Shown here: in pieces, positions 32,246 to 44,779 of the stretch
How the letters are laid out: each line of letters starts with the position of its first letter
Numbering within the stretch: position 1 is the first letter of the stretch
Assembly: GCF_018294505.1 (NCBI RefSeq)
Contig: NC_057798.1
Coordinates: forward strand, 373,182,081-373,246,080
Source of the DNA: Triticum aestivum
Taxonomy: Eukaryota > Streptophyta > Magnoliopsida > Poales > Poaceae
Reading direction: 5' to 3'
Length of the DNA stretch: 64,000 nucleotides
Notes under the pieces: generated by a model
Database searches by the model: none
Told to the model about the DNA's origin: nothing
Seen by the model: only the letters and a program-made list of their open reading frames with translations
Translations under genes and position numbers: made by a program

Positions 32246-32870
32246 ATGCCTGTTGTCTTAGTTAAGATAGGAGATCACTGTTATCATGGTTTATGTGATA
32301 TAGGTGCTAGCGTAAGTGCTATTCCTTTTTCCTTATATGAAGAAATTAAGAATGAAATATCACCTGCTAAAATAGAAGGCATAGATGTTGCTATTAAACT
32401 TGCCAATAGAGATACTATATCACCAATTGGGATTCTTAGAGATGTTGAAGTCTTATGTGGGAAAGTAAAATACCCTACTGATTTTCTTGTTCTTGGTTCC
32501 CCACAAGATGACTTTTGTCCCATTATCTTTGGTAGACCTTTCTTGAACACTGTCAATGCCAGAATAGATTGTAAGAAACAAACTGTCGGTGTTAGCTTTG
32601 GTGATGAATCTCATGAATTTAATTTTTCCAAGTTTAGTAGGCAACCTCATAAGAAAGATTTGCCTAGTAAGGATGAAATTATTGGTCTCGCTTCTATTGT
32701 TGTACCTCCTACTGATCCTTTAGAACAATATTTGCTAGACCATGAAAATGATTTGCATATGCATGAAAGAAATGAAATTGATAGAATCTTTTTCGAACAA
32801 CAACCTCTGCTTAAACACAATTTTCCTATTGAAACTCTAGGAGGTATGGTCCTCCTCCACCTAAAGGTGA
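32246..32870 (+). pseudogene. pr: protease region of element B pol
   Basis: MPVVLVKIGDHCYHGLCDIGASVSAIPF contains the aspartic protease site DIGAS (about 32297-32311), then FGRPFLNTVNARIDC, the usual second conserved part. A small frameshift near 32230 separates it from upstream coding (DNIDGHVIYFCDEAS). Another shift near 32850 leads into RT. Confidence 0.8.
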
Positions 32871-32874
32871 TCTT

Positions 32875-34576
32875 GTGTTTGAATTAAAACAATTGCCAGA
32901 CACTCTGAAGTATGCTTATATTGATGAGAAAAAGATATATCCTGTTATTATTAGTGCTAACCTTTTAGAACATGAAGAAGAACGATTATTTAAAGTTCTA
33001 AGGAAGCACAAAGCTGCTATTGGATATACTCTTAATGATCTTAAGGGCATTAGTCCCACACTGTGTGAGCACAATATTAATATGGAACCTATTGCTAAAC
33101 CCGTTGTTGATCACCAACATTGGTTAAATTTGAAGATGAAAGAAGTGGTAAGAACGAAAATATTGAAACTTCTAGAAGCAGGTATAATCTATCCTATAGC
33201 TGATAGTAGATGGGTAAGTCTTGTTCATTGTGTCCCTAAGAAGGGAGGTATTACTGTTGTTCCTAATGATAAGAATGAGCTTATTCCACAAAGAATTGTC
33301 ACAGGCTACAGGATGGTAATTGATTATAGAAAATTAAACAAAGCAACTAGAAAAGATCATTACCCTCTGCCTTTTATTGATCAAATGTTAGAAAGATTAT
33401 CTAAGCACACAGATTTTTGCTTTCCTGATGGATATTCTGTTTTTTCACAAATACCTGTTTCACAACCTGATCAAGAAAAGACCACTTTTACTTATCCTTT
33501 TGGAACTTATGCTTATAGACGTATGCCTTTTGGTTTATGTAATGCACCTGCTACCTTTCAAAGATGTATGACTGCTATATTCTCTGATTTTCGTGAAAAG
33601 ATTGTTGAGGTTTTCATGGATGAATTTTCTATTTATGGGAAGTCTTTTGATGATTGTTTAAGCAATCTTAATCGAGTTTTGCAGAGATGTGAACAAAAAG
33701 TTTTGTCTTGAATTGGGAGAAGTGCCACTTTATGGTTAACGAAGGTATTGTTTTGGGCCATAAAATTTCTGAAAGAGGCATTAAGGTGGAAAAGCCAAGG
33801 TTGATGCAATTGAGAAAATGCCATGTCCTAAAGATATCAAAGGTATTCGTAGTTTCCTTGGTCATGTTGGTTTCTATAGGAGGTTTATCAAAGACTTCTC
33901 TAAAATTTCTAGGCCTCTTACAAATCTTTTGCTTAAGGATATTCCCTTTGTGTTTGATCATGATTGCTTGGAAGCCTTTGAAACACTAAAGAAAGCCTTA
34001 ATTAGTATACCTGTTGTTCAACCACCCGATTGGAACTTGCCTTTTGAGATTATGTATGATGCTAGTGATTATGATGTTGGTGTTGTTCTAGGACAAAGAG
34101 TTGATAAGGAATTGAATGTTATCCATTATGCTAGTAAAACTCTAGACATTGCTCAACAAAATTATGCTACTACTGAAAAAGAATTCTTAGCAGTAGTGTT
34201 TCCTTGTGATAAATTTAGATCCTACATTGTTGATTCTAAAGTGATCGTTCACACCGATCATGCTGCTATTAAATATCTTATGGAAAAGAAAGATGCTAAA
34301 CCTAGACTCATTAGGTGGGTTCTTCTGCTACAAGATTTTGATTTGCATATCACTCATAGGAAAGGAGCAGAGAACCCCATAGATGATAACTTGTCTAGGC
34401 TTGAAAATATTCTTAATGACCCACAACCTATTAACGATAGATTTCCTGATGAACAATTAGCTGCAATAAATGTTTCTAATAGTACACCTTGGTATGCTGA
34501 CTATGCTAATTATATTGTTGCTAAATACATACCACCTAGCTTCACTAATCAACAAAAGAAAAAAATTCTTCTGTGA
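32875..34576 (+). pseudogene. rt-rh: reverse transcriptase and RNase H of element B
   Basis: The RT fingers and palm are clear: VPKKGGITVV, GYRMVIDYRKLNKATRKDHY, RRMPFGLCNAPATFQRC. The active-site motif reads VFMDEF at about 33613, where FMDD or YxDD is expected, so the second catalytic aspartate is changed to glutamate. A frameshift near 33700-33830 splits RT from its thumb and connection ([15 protein letters not shown]). RNase H follows ([40 protein letters not shown]). The protein would copy element RNA into DNA, but this copy cannot. Confidence 0.88.
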
Positions 34577-35640
34577 TTTAAGACATTACTTTTGGGATGA
34601 CCCACATCTTTATAAAGAAGGAGTAGATGGTATTATTAGACATTGTGTACCTAAGCATGAACAGGAACAAATCCTACGGAAATGTCACTCCGAGGCTTAT
34701 GGAGGACATCACGTGGGAGACAGAACCTCTCATAAGGTATTGCAATCTGGTTTTTATTGGCCTACTCTCTTCAAGGATGCCCGTAAGTTTGTCCCTCTTG
34801 TGATGAATGTCAAAGAATAGGTAATGTCGGTAAGCGTCAAGAAATGCCTATGAATTTTTCACTTGTTGTTGAACCATTTGATGCTTGGGGATTTGATTTC
34901 ATGGGACCTTTTCCTTCGTCTAATGGGTATACTCATATTTTGGTTGCTGTTGATTATGTTACCAAGTGGGTAGAAGCTATTCCAACCAGTGGTGCTGATC
35001 ACAACACCTTTATTAAAATGCTTAAGGAAGTTATTTTCCCAAGTTTTGGAGTCCCTAGATATTTAATGACTGATGGTGGTTCGCACTTTATTCATGGTGC
35101 TTTCCGTAAAATGTTTGCTAAGTATGATGTTAACCATAGAATTGCATCATCTTATCATCCTCAGTCTAGTGGTCAAGTTGAACTTAGCAATAGAGAAATA
35201 AAACTAATCTTACAAAAGACTATCAATAGGTCCCAAAAGAATTGGTCTAAGAAACTAGATGATGCACTTTGGGCTTATAGAACATCATATAAAAATCCTA
35301 TGGGTATGTCTCCTTATAAAATGGTTTATGGAAAAGCTTGTCATTTGCCTCTTGAGTTAGAACATAAAGCATATTGGGCAATCAAAGAACTCAACTATGA
35401 TTTCAAACTTGCTGGTGAATAGCTCATTAGATGAATGGAGAACCCAAGCTTATGAAAATGCAAAGTTATTCAAAGAAAAAGTTAAAAGATGGCATGACAA
35501 AAGAATCCAAAAGCGTGAGTTCAAAGTTGGAGAATATGTTCTTTTGTACAACTCTCATTTCAGATTCTTTGCAGGAAAACTCCTCTCCAAATGGGAAGGA
35601 CCCTATGTTACCGAGGAGGTTTATTGATCCGGAGCTATCA
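34577..35640 (+). pseudogene. int: integrase of element B
   Basis: The H2C2 zinc-binding region (CHSEAYGGHHVGDRTSHK) loses its cysteines to a frameshift near 34795. The catalytic core is intact over 34844-35422: FDFMGPF (first D), YLMTDGGSHF (second D), and SSGQVELSNREIK (E). A stop at 35420 and a frameshift precede the C-terminal part (REFKVGEYVLLYNS, GKLLSKWEGPY), which ends at 35627. Confidence 0.88.
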
Positions 35641-36133
35641 AGATAAATAATGCCGAAGGTACTAACCCGAAGGTTGTTAATGGCTAACAAATAAAACATT
35701 ATATCTCAGGTACGCCCATTAATGTTGAAAGTAATGTTATCCAAATTATGACACCGGAAGAACACATAAAAGAAACCTTTCGGAACACTCCAGAATCGTG
35801 AAAAAAGGGAGGTACGTGATATGGTAAGTAAACGAACTCCAAAAAATCTGCAAAAATTTTTTTGGTCAGTTTTGGAATATTTAAAAAATTAGGAAACCAA
35901 GAAACTTCCAGCAAAGTGACCCTGGTGGGCACGATACAATAGGGCGCGCCTGCCAGACGCGCCCCGGTAGGTTGTGCCCACCTCAGGTACTTTCCGGACT
36001 CTATTTTTCTTTTTTTTCTCCTTGTTTTCGAAGATAAACAATCATTATATGCCCCCTGAACATGTTGACCTCCGCATCACGGAGAAATCTCTTGTTTACT
36101 TTTCTTGCTATTTTCTGTCAGATCCAATCCAAC

Positions 36134-36660
36134 ATGGCCGCTTCAAGCTCCTCCAAGGACAAGTTCTTTGACAACTTCATCAACCCATATCTGCGGGAAG
36201 TGATGCAGCACCCTCAAGCTATATATCCAGATGTGTGATGGGGTGTTGCAAATCCACGATGTGCAAGGACCAAGGGGACTGGATCCGTGGAGGCCAGGCT
36301 TGAAGCTATGGAGTAGGAAGTCTTCTGGTGCAAGGGGATGGTGGAACATGGACTCAATGCCAATCACCTCATGATCGCAGACTACACCCGTGATATCAAG
36401 GTGGATGGCAAGTCCATGAAGTACAACGTATTCTCCCTCAACAATCAAATCAACTTCCTCCATAGCCAGATCCATGACCTTCAAAGCCAAGTTTTTGAAT
36501 ATGAGGCAAGGTTTAAAGGTATGAGTTTGGCTGCCAGTTGCAGGATCCAGAGACTCACTCTTCCTCTTATGATAGTGAGCCTCTACCATGGAAACCGGAG
36601 TACAAGATTGCTTATACTTCATCACCACCACCTTCTTCTTTATCACCAAAGGAAAATTGA
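36134..36660 (+). pseudogene. post-integrase coiled-coil ORF of element B
   Basis: The ATG at 36134 opens MAASSSSKDKFFDNFINPYL. In the same frame, after a disrupted stretch with stops (TGA at 36236, TAG at 36311), it continues GMVEHGLNANHLMIADYTRD, then a heptad-rich helix (FSLNNQINFLHSQIHDLQ, SQVFEYEARF). A late frameshift near 36540 affects the tail. The same protein is found in element C. The place after integrase is that of the env-like ORF in Athila elements, but no signal peptide or membrane segment is visible here. The function is unknown. Confidence 0.6.
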
Positions 36661-38214
36661 GTATCGGGTATGGCACTCCCCTTGGCTTTTGCCAAGCTTG
36701 GGGGAGGTGCCTCGGTATCGTATCATCTCCACTATCTTTTGCCTTTACTTCTCTTAGTTCCATCCATGGTTATCTTTTGCTTTAGATGAATAAAAGTTTA
36801 GTTCGATCCTTTCTTTTCGAGAGTTTTCTTGGTGATCAATCTTTGTAATCGTGTACGAGATATATAATAAAGTTTATTTTGAGTTTTGCCTTCTTTACTT
36901 TCTTATTTCAATAAAAAGAAAGGAAATAAATGAAAAATATCATATGCTAATCTTATGGCAAGTGATGACATTACACAAGGAAAAGTATAAGTAGAAAATT
37001 TTATTGTAGATTGACAAACATAGCATTGGTCAATGATGCAACTCATTAAAGAATAAATAAGGGAAGAAAAGATTCACATGCAAATACACTATCATGGAAA
37101 TCTTTTGTGGTTGTGAGCACCCATCAAAATATTATATGCCAAAATTATTGACATTGGACAAGGAAGACAACGTAATGATTTATGTTCATTCATATTCACA
37201 CAGAAGTTATATTGTCACAGATCCTTCAACATGTGGTGTTTGCCCCTATCTTTGCTATCCAAAAATTACGAACTAAGTAGAGATACTACTTGTGCATCCA
37301 TAACTCTTAAACCCAAATCTTGTTTGAGTGTCCACCATACCTACCTATGGATTGAGTAAGATCCTTCAAGTAAGTTGTCATAGGTGCAAAAAGGCAATAA
37401 AAATTGCTTCTAAAAGTGTAAGATCATTTATTGTAAGGGAAAATTGAGCGTTGTACGAACTTGTGATGGCGAAGAATAAAAGTGACAGACTGCATAATAA
37501 AGGTTGCCATCAGAAGGGGCAATATAACGTGGCATTTTCTTGCACTAAGGGGTTGAGCATACAAACAAAAAGCGCATGGCAACATCTACTTCCCTCTATG
37601 AAGGGCCTATGTTTAATTTCACGTATTTACTTTCATGCAAGAGTTAAAGTTCTTCTCTATTCCTTTTTTATTTTCTCCTTTGGCAAGCATCATGTGGCGA
37701 GGACAGATCTAGGCACATATATACAGTTGAATATGGGTATCACGAGTTATTATTGTTGACATCACCCTTGAGGTGAATGCGTTGGGAGGCGACACTATAA
37801 GCCCCTATCTTTCTACGTGTCCGATTGAACCGTTTTGCTCATGTGTACGCGGTGAGTGTTGGCAATCATAGAAGACTAAATGATGGTTGAGTATGTGGAC
37901 TTTCCTAAAGGCTCCGATATGTGACCCTTCCTGAAAATATGATGAATTATAGTTGCAAAGTTGACATAGAACATAGTTTATTGGTTTCCAATAGAGTTTA
38001 TGCTTTATACTTCGATGTTGTGATGACATGTCACTTGTTCATGAGAAGTCTACGATAAAAGTTCTATGATAAAAGTTTTATGTTAAATTTTGTTGTTGTT
38101 ATAATAAGTTACATGATGCTAGTATGTCCATATTTTTTTTATTGACACCTCTCTCTCTAAGCTAGTGGACATGTTTTTTGATTTCGGTTTTTGCTTGAGG
38201 ACAAGCGAGGTCTA
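36661..38214 (+). other. 3' non-coding internal region of element B
   Basis: AT-rich sequence matching, in reverse, 42240-43760 of element C. No conserved reading frame. Confidence 0.7.
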
Positions 38215-38227
38215 AGCTTGGGGGAGT
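38215..38227 (+). other. polypurine tract of element B
   Basis: AGCTTGGGGGAGT immediately before the 3' LTR start TGATACGTCC. Confidence 0.85.
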
Positions 38228-38266
38228 TGATACGTCCATTTTGCATCATGTTTACCTACTATTATT
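38228..38266 (+). repeat. element B 3' LTR, first part
   Basis: First 39 bp of the LTR. It is interrupted by a Copia solo LTR and resumes at 39991. The TTATT just before the insertion is repeated after it. Confidence 0.9.
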
Positions 38267-39985
38267 TGAAGGAAATATGCCCTAGAGGCAATAATAAAGT
38301 TTTTTATATATATTTCCTTATATCATGATAAATGTTTATTATTCATGCTAGAATTTTATTAACCGGAAACTTAGTATTGTGTGAATACATAGACAAATAG
38401 AGTGTCACTAGTATGTCTCTACTTGACTAGCTCGTTAATAAAAGATGGTTAAGTTTCCTAGCCATAGACATGAGTTGTCATTTGATAAACGGGATCACAT
38501 CATTAGAGAATGATGTGATTAACTTGACCCATTCCGTTAGCTTAGCACTTGATCGTTTAGTATGTTTCTATTGCTTTCTTCATGACTTATACATGTTCTT
38601 ATGACTATGAGATTATGCAACTCCCAAATACCGGAGGAACACTTTGTGTGCTACCAAACGTCACAATGTAACTAGGTGATTATAAAGGTGCTTTACAGGT
38701 GTCTCTGATGGTGTTTGTTGGGTTGGCATAGATCGAGATTAGGATTTGTCACTCCGATTGTCGGAGAGGTATCTCTGGGCCCTCTCGGTAATGCACATCA
38801 CTATAAGCCTTGCAAGCAATGTGACTAATGAGTTAGTTGCGGGATGATGCATTACGGAACGAGTAAAGAGACTTGCTAGTAACGAGATTGAACTAGGTAT
38901 TGAGATACCGACGATCGAATCTCAGGCAAGTAACATACCGATGACAAAGGGAACAACGTATGTTGTCATGCTGTTTGACCGATAAAGATCTTCGTAGAAT
39001 ATGTGGGAGCCAATATGAGCATCCAGGTTCCGCTATTGGTTATTGACTGAAGATATGTCTCGGTCATGTCTACATAGTTCTCGAACCCGTAGGGTGCGCA
39101 CGCTTAACGTTCGGTGATGATCGGTATTGTGAGTTTATGTGTTTTGATGTACCGAAGGTTGTTCAGAGTCCCGGATGAGATCACGGACATGAGGAGGAGT
39201 CTCGAAATGTTCGAGACGTAAATATCGATATATTGGAAAGGCTATATTCGGACATCGGAAAGGTTCTGAGTGATTTGGGTATTTATCAGAGTACCGGAGA
39301 GTTACGGGAATTCGCTGGGGAGTTTATGGGCCTTATTGGGCTTTAAGGGAGAGATAAAGGGGATACCTAGGGCAGCCCCCCCCCCCAAGGCCTAGTCCAA
39401 ATTGGGCTAGGGGGAGGGGCGGCGCCCCCTCCTTCCTTCTCTTCTCTCTTCCCCTTCCTTCTCTCCTACTCCTACTACTTGGAAGGGGGGAATCCTACTC
39501 TCGGTGGGAGTAGGACTCCCCAGGGCGTGCCATAGTAGAGGGCCCCCCCTCCTCCACTCCTTTATATACGGGGGAGGGGGCACCCCATAGACACACAAGT
39601 TGATCATTGATCTCTTAGTCGTGTGCAGTGCCCCCCTCCACCATAATCCACCTCGGTTATATCGTTGCGGTGCTCTGCGTTGGTAGCTTCATCATCATCG
39701 TCATCACTCCGTCGTGCTGATGAAACTCTCCCTCGACACTCTGCTGGATCGTGAGTTCATGGGATGTCACCAAGCTAAACATGTGCAGATCGCGGAGGTG
39801 CCGTGCTTTCGGTACTAAGATCGATCGGATCATGAAGACGTATGACTACATCAACCGCGTTGTCATAACTCTTTCGCTTACGGTCTACAAGGGTACGTGG
39901 ACAACACTCTCCCCTCTCATTTCTATGCATCACCATGATCTTGCGTGTGAGTAGGAAATTTTTTAAATTACCACGTTCCCCAAAA
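38267..39985 (+). mobile_element. Copia solo LTR (Angela/BARE/WIS-like)
   Basis: Starts TGAAGGAAATATGCCCTAGA and follows the familiar Triticeae Copia LTR: GATAACGGGATCACATCATT-type block (about 38490), GTCACTCCGATTGTCGGAGA, CCCTCTCGGTAATGCA, TTTATATA box at 39561, CGGAGGTGCCGTGC near 39796, and the end CCACGTTCCCCAAA. The duplication TTATT (38262-38266 and 39986-39990) flanks it. With one LTR and no interior it is the product of recombination between the two LTRs of a once-complete element. The exact 3' end is uncertain by one or two bases. Confidence 0.88.
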
Positions 39986-39990
39986 TTATT

Positions 39991-41445
39991 TATGTTGTTT
40001 AATTGAATAATAATGCTTTTGGAGTAATTCTAATGCCTTTTCTCTGATAATATGCAAGGTATACACAAAGGGGGAGAATTCTGGTAGCTGGAAATCTGGA
40101 CCTGAAAAAGCTATGTCAGGCTACCTATTCTGCACAACTCCAAATGAGCTGAAACTTTACGAGAAATTTTTATGGAAAACAAGTACCGGAGGGGGCCCAC
40201 CAGGTGGGCACAACCCACCTGGGCACGCTAGGGAGCCCAGGCGCGCCCTGGTGGGTTGTGCTTACCCAGGCCCACCTCTGTTGCCCCTCTTCTGGTATAT
40301 AAGTCATTTTGACCTAGAAAAAATGAGGCGAGGACTTTCGAGATGAAGCGCCACCGTCTGGAGGCGGAACCTGGGCAGGAGCACTTTTGCCCTCCGGCAG
40401 AGTGATTCCGCCGGGGAAACTTCCCTCCCGGAGGGGGAAATCATCATCATCATCACCAACAACTCTCCCATCTTGGGGAGGGCTATCTTCATCAACATCT
40501 TCAACAGCACCAACTCCTCTCAAACCCTAGTTCATCCCTTGTGTTCAATCCTTGTACCGGAACTATAGATTGGTGCTTGTGGGTGACTAGTAGTGTTGAT
40601 TACATCTTGTAGTTGATTACTATATGGTTTATTTGGTGGAAGATTATATGTTCAGATCCATTATGCTATTTAATACCCCTCTGATCTTGAGCATTATTAT
40701 CATTTGTGAGTAGTTACTTTTGTTCTTGAGGTCACCGGAGAAATCATGGTGCAAGTAATCATGTGAACTTGATATGTGTTCGATATTTTGATGATATGTA
40801 TGTTGTGATTCCCTTAGTGGTGTCATGTGAACGTCCACTACATGACACTTCACCATATTTGGGCCTAAGGGAATGCATTGCGGACTAGTTATTAGATGAT
40901 GGGTTGCGAGAGTGATAGAAGCTTAAACCCTAGTTTATGCGCTATTCTGTAAGGGACCGATTGGATCCAAAAGTTTAATGCTATGGTTAGAATTTATTCT
41001 TAATACTTTTCTCGTAGTTGCGGATGCTTGCGAGAGGGTTAATCATAAGTAGGAGGTTTGTTGAAGTAAGAACAACACCTAAGCACTGGTCCATCCACAT
41101 ACCAAATTATCAAAGTAGCTAACACGAATTAAGCCAACATGATGAAAGTGACTAGATGAAATTCCCGTGTACCCTCAAGAACACTTTGCTTATCATAAGA
41201 GACCATTTTGGCTTGTCCTTTGCCTCAAAAGGATTGGGCTACCTTGCTACACTTTTGTTACTACTATCGTTACTTGCTCATTACAAATTATCTTGCTATC
41301 AAACTACTCTGCTACTTACAATTTTAGCACTTGCAGACATTATCTTGTTGAAAACCACTTGTCATTTCCTTCTGCTCCTCATTGGGTTTGACACTCTTAC
41401 TTATCGAAAAGGCTACAATTGACCCCATATACTTGTGGGTCATTA
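39991..41445 (+). repeat. element B 3' LTR, second part
   Basis: Matches 29505-30983 with scattered substitutions and small deletions, for example about 24 bp lost near 40174. It ends CATTA instead of CATCA and is followed by the target duplicate GTGGA. Confidence 0.9.
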
Positions 41446-42202
41446 GTGGACCGGTGGGGTATCAAATAGCATAATGGATTTGAACATATAATCTTCCACC
41501 AAATAAACCATATAGTAATCAACTACAAGATGTAATCAACACTACTAGTCACCCGCAAGCACCAATCTATAGTTCCGGTACAAAGATTGAACACAAGAGA
41601 TGAACTAGGGTTTGAGAGGAGATGGTGTTGTTGAAGATGTTGATGGAGATTGCCCTCCAAGGCGGGAGAGTTGTTGGTGATGATGACGACGATGATTTCC
41701 CCTCCGGGAGGGAAGTTCCCCTGGTGGAATCGCTCCGTCGGAGGGCAAAAGTGCTCCTGCCCATGTTCCGCCTTGAGAAGGCAGTGCTTCGTCCTGAAAG
41801 TCCTCTCCTGATTTTTTTTGTAGGTCAAAATGACTTTATACTAGATGGGCACCGGAGGTGGGCCGAGGAGGGCACAACCCACCAGGGCGCGCTTGGGCTC
41901 CCTGGTGCACCCAGGTGGGTTGTGCCCACCTGGTGGGCCCCCTCTGGTAGTTATTTGCTCCAATAATTCTTATTTATTCCATAAAAATCCCCGTGAAGTT
42001 TCAGCTTATTTGGAGTTGTGCAGAATAGGTGGCCTGGCGTAGCTTTTTCAGGTCTAGAATTCCAGCTACCGGTATTCTCCCTCTTTGTGTGAACCTTGCA
42101 TATTATGAGAGAAAAGGCATTAGAATTACTTTGGAATGCATTATTATGCACAAAAACATTATAAATATTAGTAGAAAAACATGATGCAAAATGGACGTAT
42201 CA
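41446..42202 (-). repeat. element C 3' LTR, proximal part
   Basis: Reverse complement of the first half of the same LTR family. It ends in GGACGTATCA at 42202, where the LTR start TGATACGTCC is read on the minus strand. It contains a minus-strand TATAAAG near 41836. Confidence 0.87.
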
Positions 42203-43785
42203 ACTCCCCCAAGCTTAGACCTCGCTTGTCCTCAAGCGAAAACCGAAATCAAAAAACTTGTCCACATGCTTAGAGAGAGAGGTGTCGATAAAAACAAAAT
42301 ATGGACATAGAAGCATCATGTATATTATTATAACAGCAACAAGGTTTAACATAAAAAATTATCATAGAATTTTTATTATAAAACTTTTATCATATAAATT
42401 CTCATGAATAAGTAACAATTCATCACAACATCTAAGTATAAAGCATAAACTCGATTGAAACCTAACAAACTATGTTCTCAGACAACTTTGCAACTACAAT
42501 TCATCATTTGTTCAGGGAAGGGTCACGTATCAGAGCCTTTTGGCAAGTCCACATACTCAACCATCATGTAGTCTTCTATGATTGCTAACACACACCACAT
42601 ACACATGAGCAAAAAGTTTCAACCAGAAACATAGAAAGATAGGGGCTTATAGTTTCGCTTCCCAACGTACTCACCTCAAGGGTGATGTCAACAATAATAA
42701 CTCATGCCACCAATATCCAACTATATATATGTGCCTAGATCTTTCCTCACCACATGATGCTTGCCAAATGAGAAAATGAAAAGGAATAGAGGAAAATACT
42801 TTGACTCTTGCATAAAAGTAAGTACACAAAAGTAAAAGATATGCCCTTCGCAGGGAAGCAGAGGTTGCCACACGCTTTTTGTTTGTATGCTCAATCTCTT
42901 AGTACAAAAGAACGTCACATTATATTGCCCCTTATGATAGCAACCTTTATTATGCAGTCTGGCGCTTTTATTGTTTGCTATCACAAGTTTGTACAACGCT
43001 CAATTTTCTCTTACACTAAATGATCCAACACTTTTAGAAGCAATTTGTATTGCCTTATTGCACCGATGACTACTTACTTGAAGGATCTTACTCAATACAT
43101 AGGTAGGTATGGTGGACTCTCAAAACAAGATGTGGGTTTAAGGGTTTTTGGATGCACAAGTAGTATCTCTACTTAGTGCGGAATTTTTGGCTAGCAAAGA
43201 TGGGAGGCAAGCACCACATGTTAAAGGATCTATGACAATATAACTTCTATGTGAATATGAACAAACATGAATCATTATGTTGTGTTCCTTGTACAACGTC
43301 AACAATTTTAGCATATAATATTTTGATGGGGGCTCACAATCACAAAATATGTCCAAGATAGTATATTTGCATGTGAATCTTCTCTTCCCTTATTAATTCT
43401 TTCATGAATTGCATCATTGACCAATGTTATGTTTGTGAATCTCCAAATTTTTTTACTTATACTCTTCCTTATGTGGTGTCATTACTTACCACAAGATTAA
43501 CATATGATCTTTTTCATTTATTTCCTTTCCTTTTATTGAATATGGAAGTAAAGAAAATAAACCTCAAACTAAACTTTATTATATATCTCGCACACGATTA
43601 CAAGGATGGAACACTAAGCAAACACTTGAAAGAAAGGATCGAACTAAACTTTTATTCATCTAAAGTAAAAGATAACTATGGATCGAACTAAGATAAGTAA
43701 AGGCAAAAGATAATGGAGGTGATACGATACCGGGGCACCTCCCCCAAGCTTGGCACAAGCCAAGGGGAGTGCCCATACCTGATAC

Positions 43786-44309
43786 TCAAGTCTTCTTTGA
43801 TGATGAAGAAGGAGGTGGTGGTGATGAAGTAATAGCGATCTTATCCTCAGGTTTCCATGGCAGGGGCTCACCATCATAAGAGGAGGAGTGAGTCTCGCGG
43901 GTCCTGCAACTGCCAGCCAAACTCATACCTTTAAACCTTGCCTCATATTCAAAGACTTTGTTTTGGAGATTGTAGATCTGGCTTTGGAGTAAGTTGATTT
44001 GCTTGTTGAAGATGAATACGATGTCCTTCATGGACTTGCCATCCACCATGAGGTCACGGGTGTAATCCGCGATCATGAGGTGATTGGCATTGATTCCATG
44101 TTCCACCATCCCCTTGCACCGGAAAACCTCCTGATCCATAGCTTCAAACTTAGCCTCCACGGATCCCGACCCCTTGGGACCTTCACATCGAGGATGTGGA
44201 GCACCCCCTCACGCATCTCGATAGCTTGAGGGTGCTGCATCACCTCCCGTAGATATGGGTTGATGACGTTCTCAAAGAACTTGTCCTTGGAGGAGCTCGA
44301 AGCAGCCAT
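43786..44309 (-). pseudogene. post-integrase coiled-coil ORF of element C
   Basis: The ATG at 44309 begins MAASSSSKDKFFENVINPYL. A frameshift near 44165 moves to the frame MEAKFEAMDQEVFRCKGMVE, which continues through a heptad-rich helix (FNKQINLLQSQIYNLQ) to a serine/proline-rich tail and a stop at 43786. It is better preserved than the copy in B; apart from the one frameshift it would be about 175 residues. Two copies with matching ends support a real element gene. No transmembrane segment or signal peptide is seen. Confidence 0.65.
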
Positions 44310-44779
44310 GTTGAATTTGATCTGTCAGAAAATAACAAGGAAAAGAAAACATGAGATTTCCCCATTATATGGAGGTCAATGGGTTTGGGGGGTATATAAA
44401 GATTTTTTATCTTGGGAAACAAGCAAACGGAAGAAAAACAGAGTCGGAAGGTACCCGAGGTGGACACAACTCACCTGGGCGCGTCTGTCTTGTGCCCACG
44501 AGGGTTACTTTCCTGGTTGTTTCTTATTTTCATAATTTTTATTATATTCCAAAACTGACAAAAAATATTTTTTGCGGATTTTTCGGAGTCCGTTTACTTA
44601 CCGTATCACGTACCTCTTTTTTTCACGATTCTGGAGTATTCCGGAAGGTTTCCTGTATGTGTTCTTCTTGTGTCATAGTTCGGATAATATTGCTTTCAAC
44701 ATTAATGGGTGTACCTGCGATATATTGTTTTATTCTTTGCCTGTTGACGACCTTCGGGTTAGTACCTTCGGCATTATTT

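Larger units (their letters stand above)
29466..41445 (+). mobile_element. element B: full-length Athila-type Gypsy retrotransposon
   Basis: LTRs start TGATACGTCC and end GGGTCATCA (TCATTA in the 3' copy). The target duplication GTGGA (29461-29465 and 41446-41450) is perfect. Internal order is primer site, gag, protease, RT, RNase H, integrase, then an extra ORF, a non-coding region and the polypurine tract. Sequence and order fit the Athila lineage, to which several abundant Triticeae families belong; the exact family is not asserted. The coding region has at least seven frameshifts or stops, so this copy is dead. It sits inside the LTR of C, a relative in opposite orientation, and carries a Copia solo LTR in its own 3' LTR. 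Confidence 0.93.
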
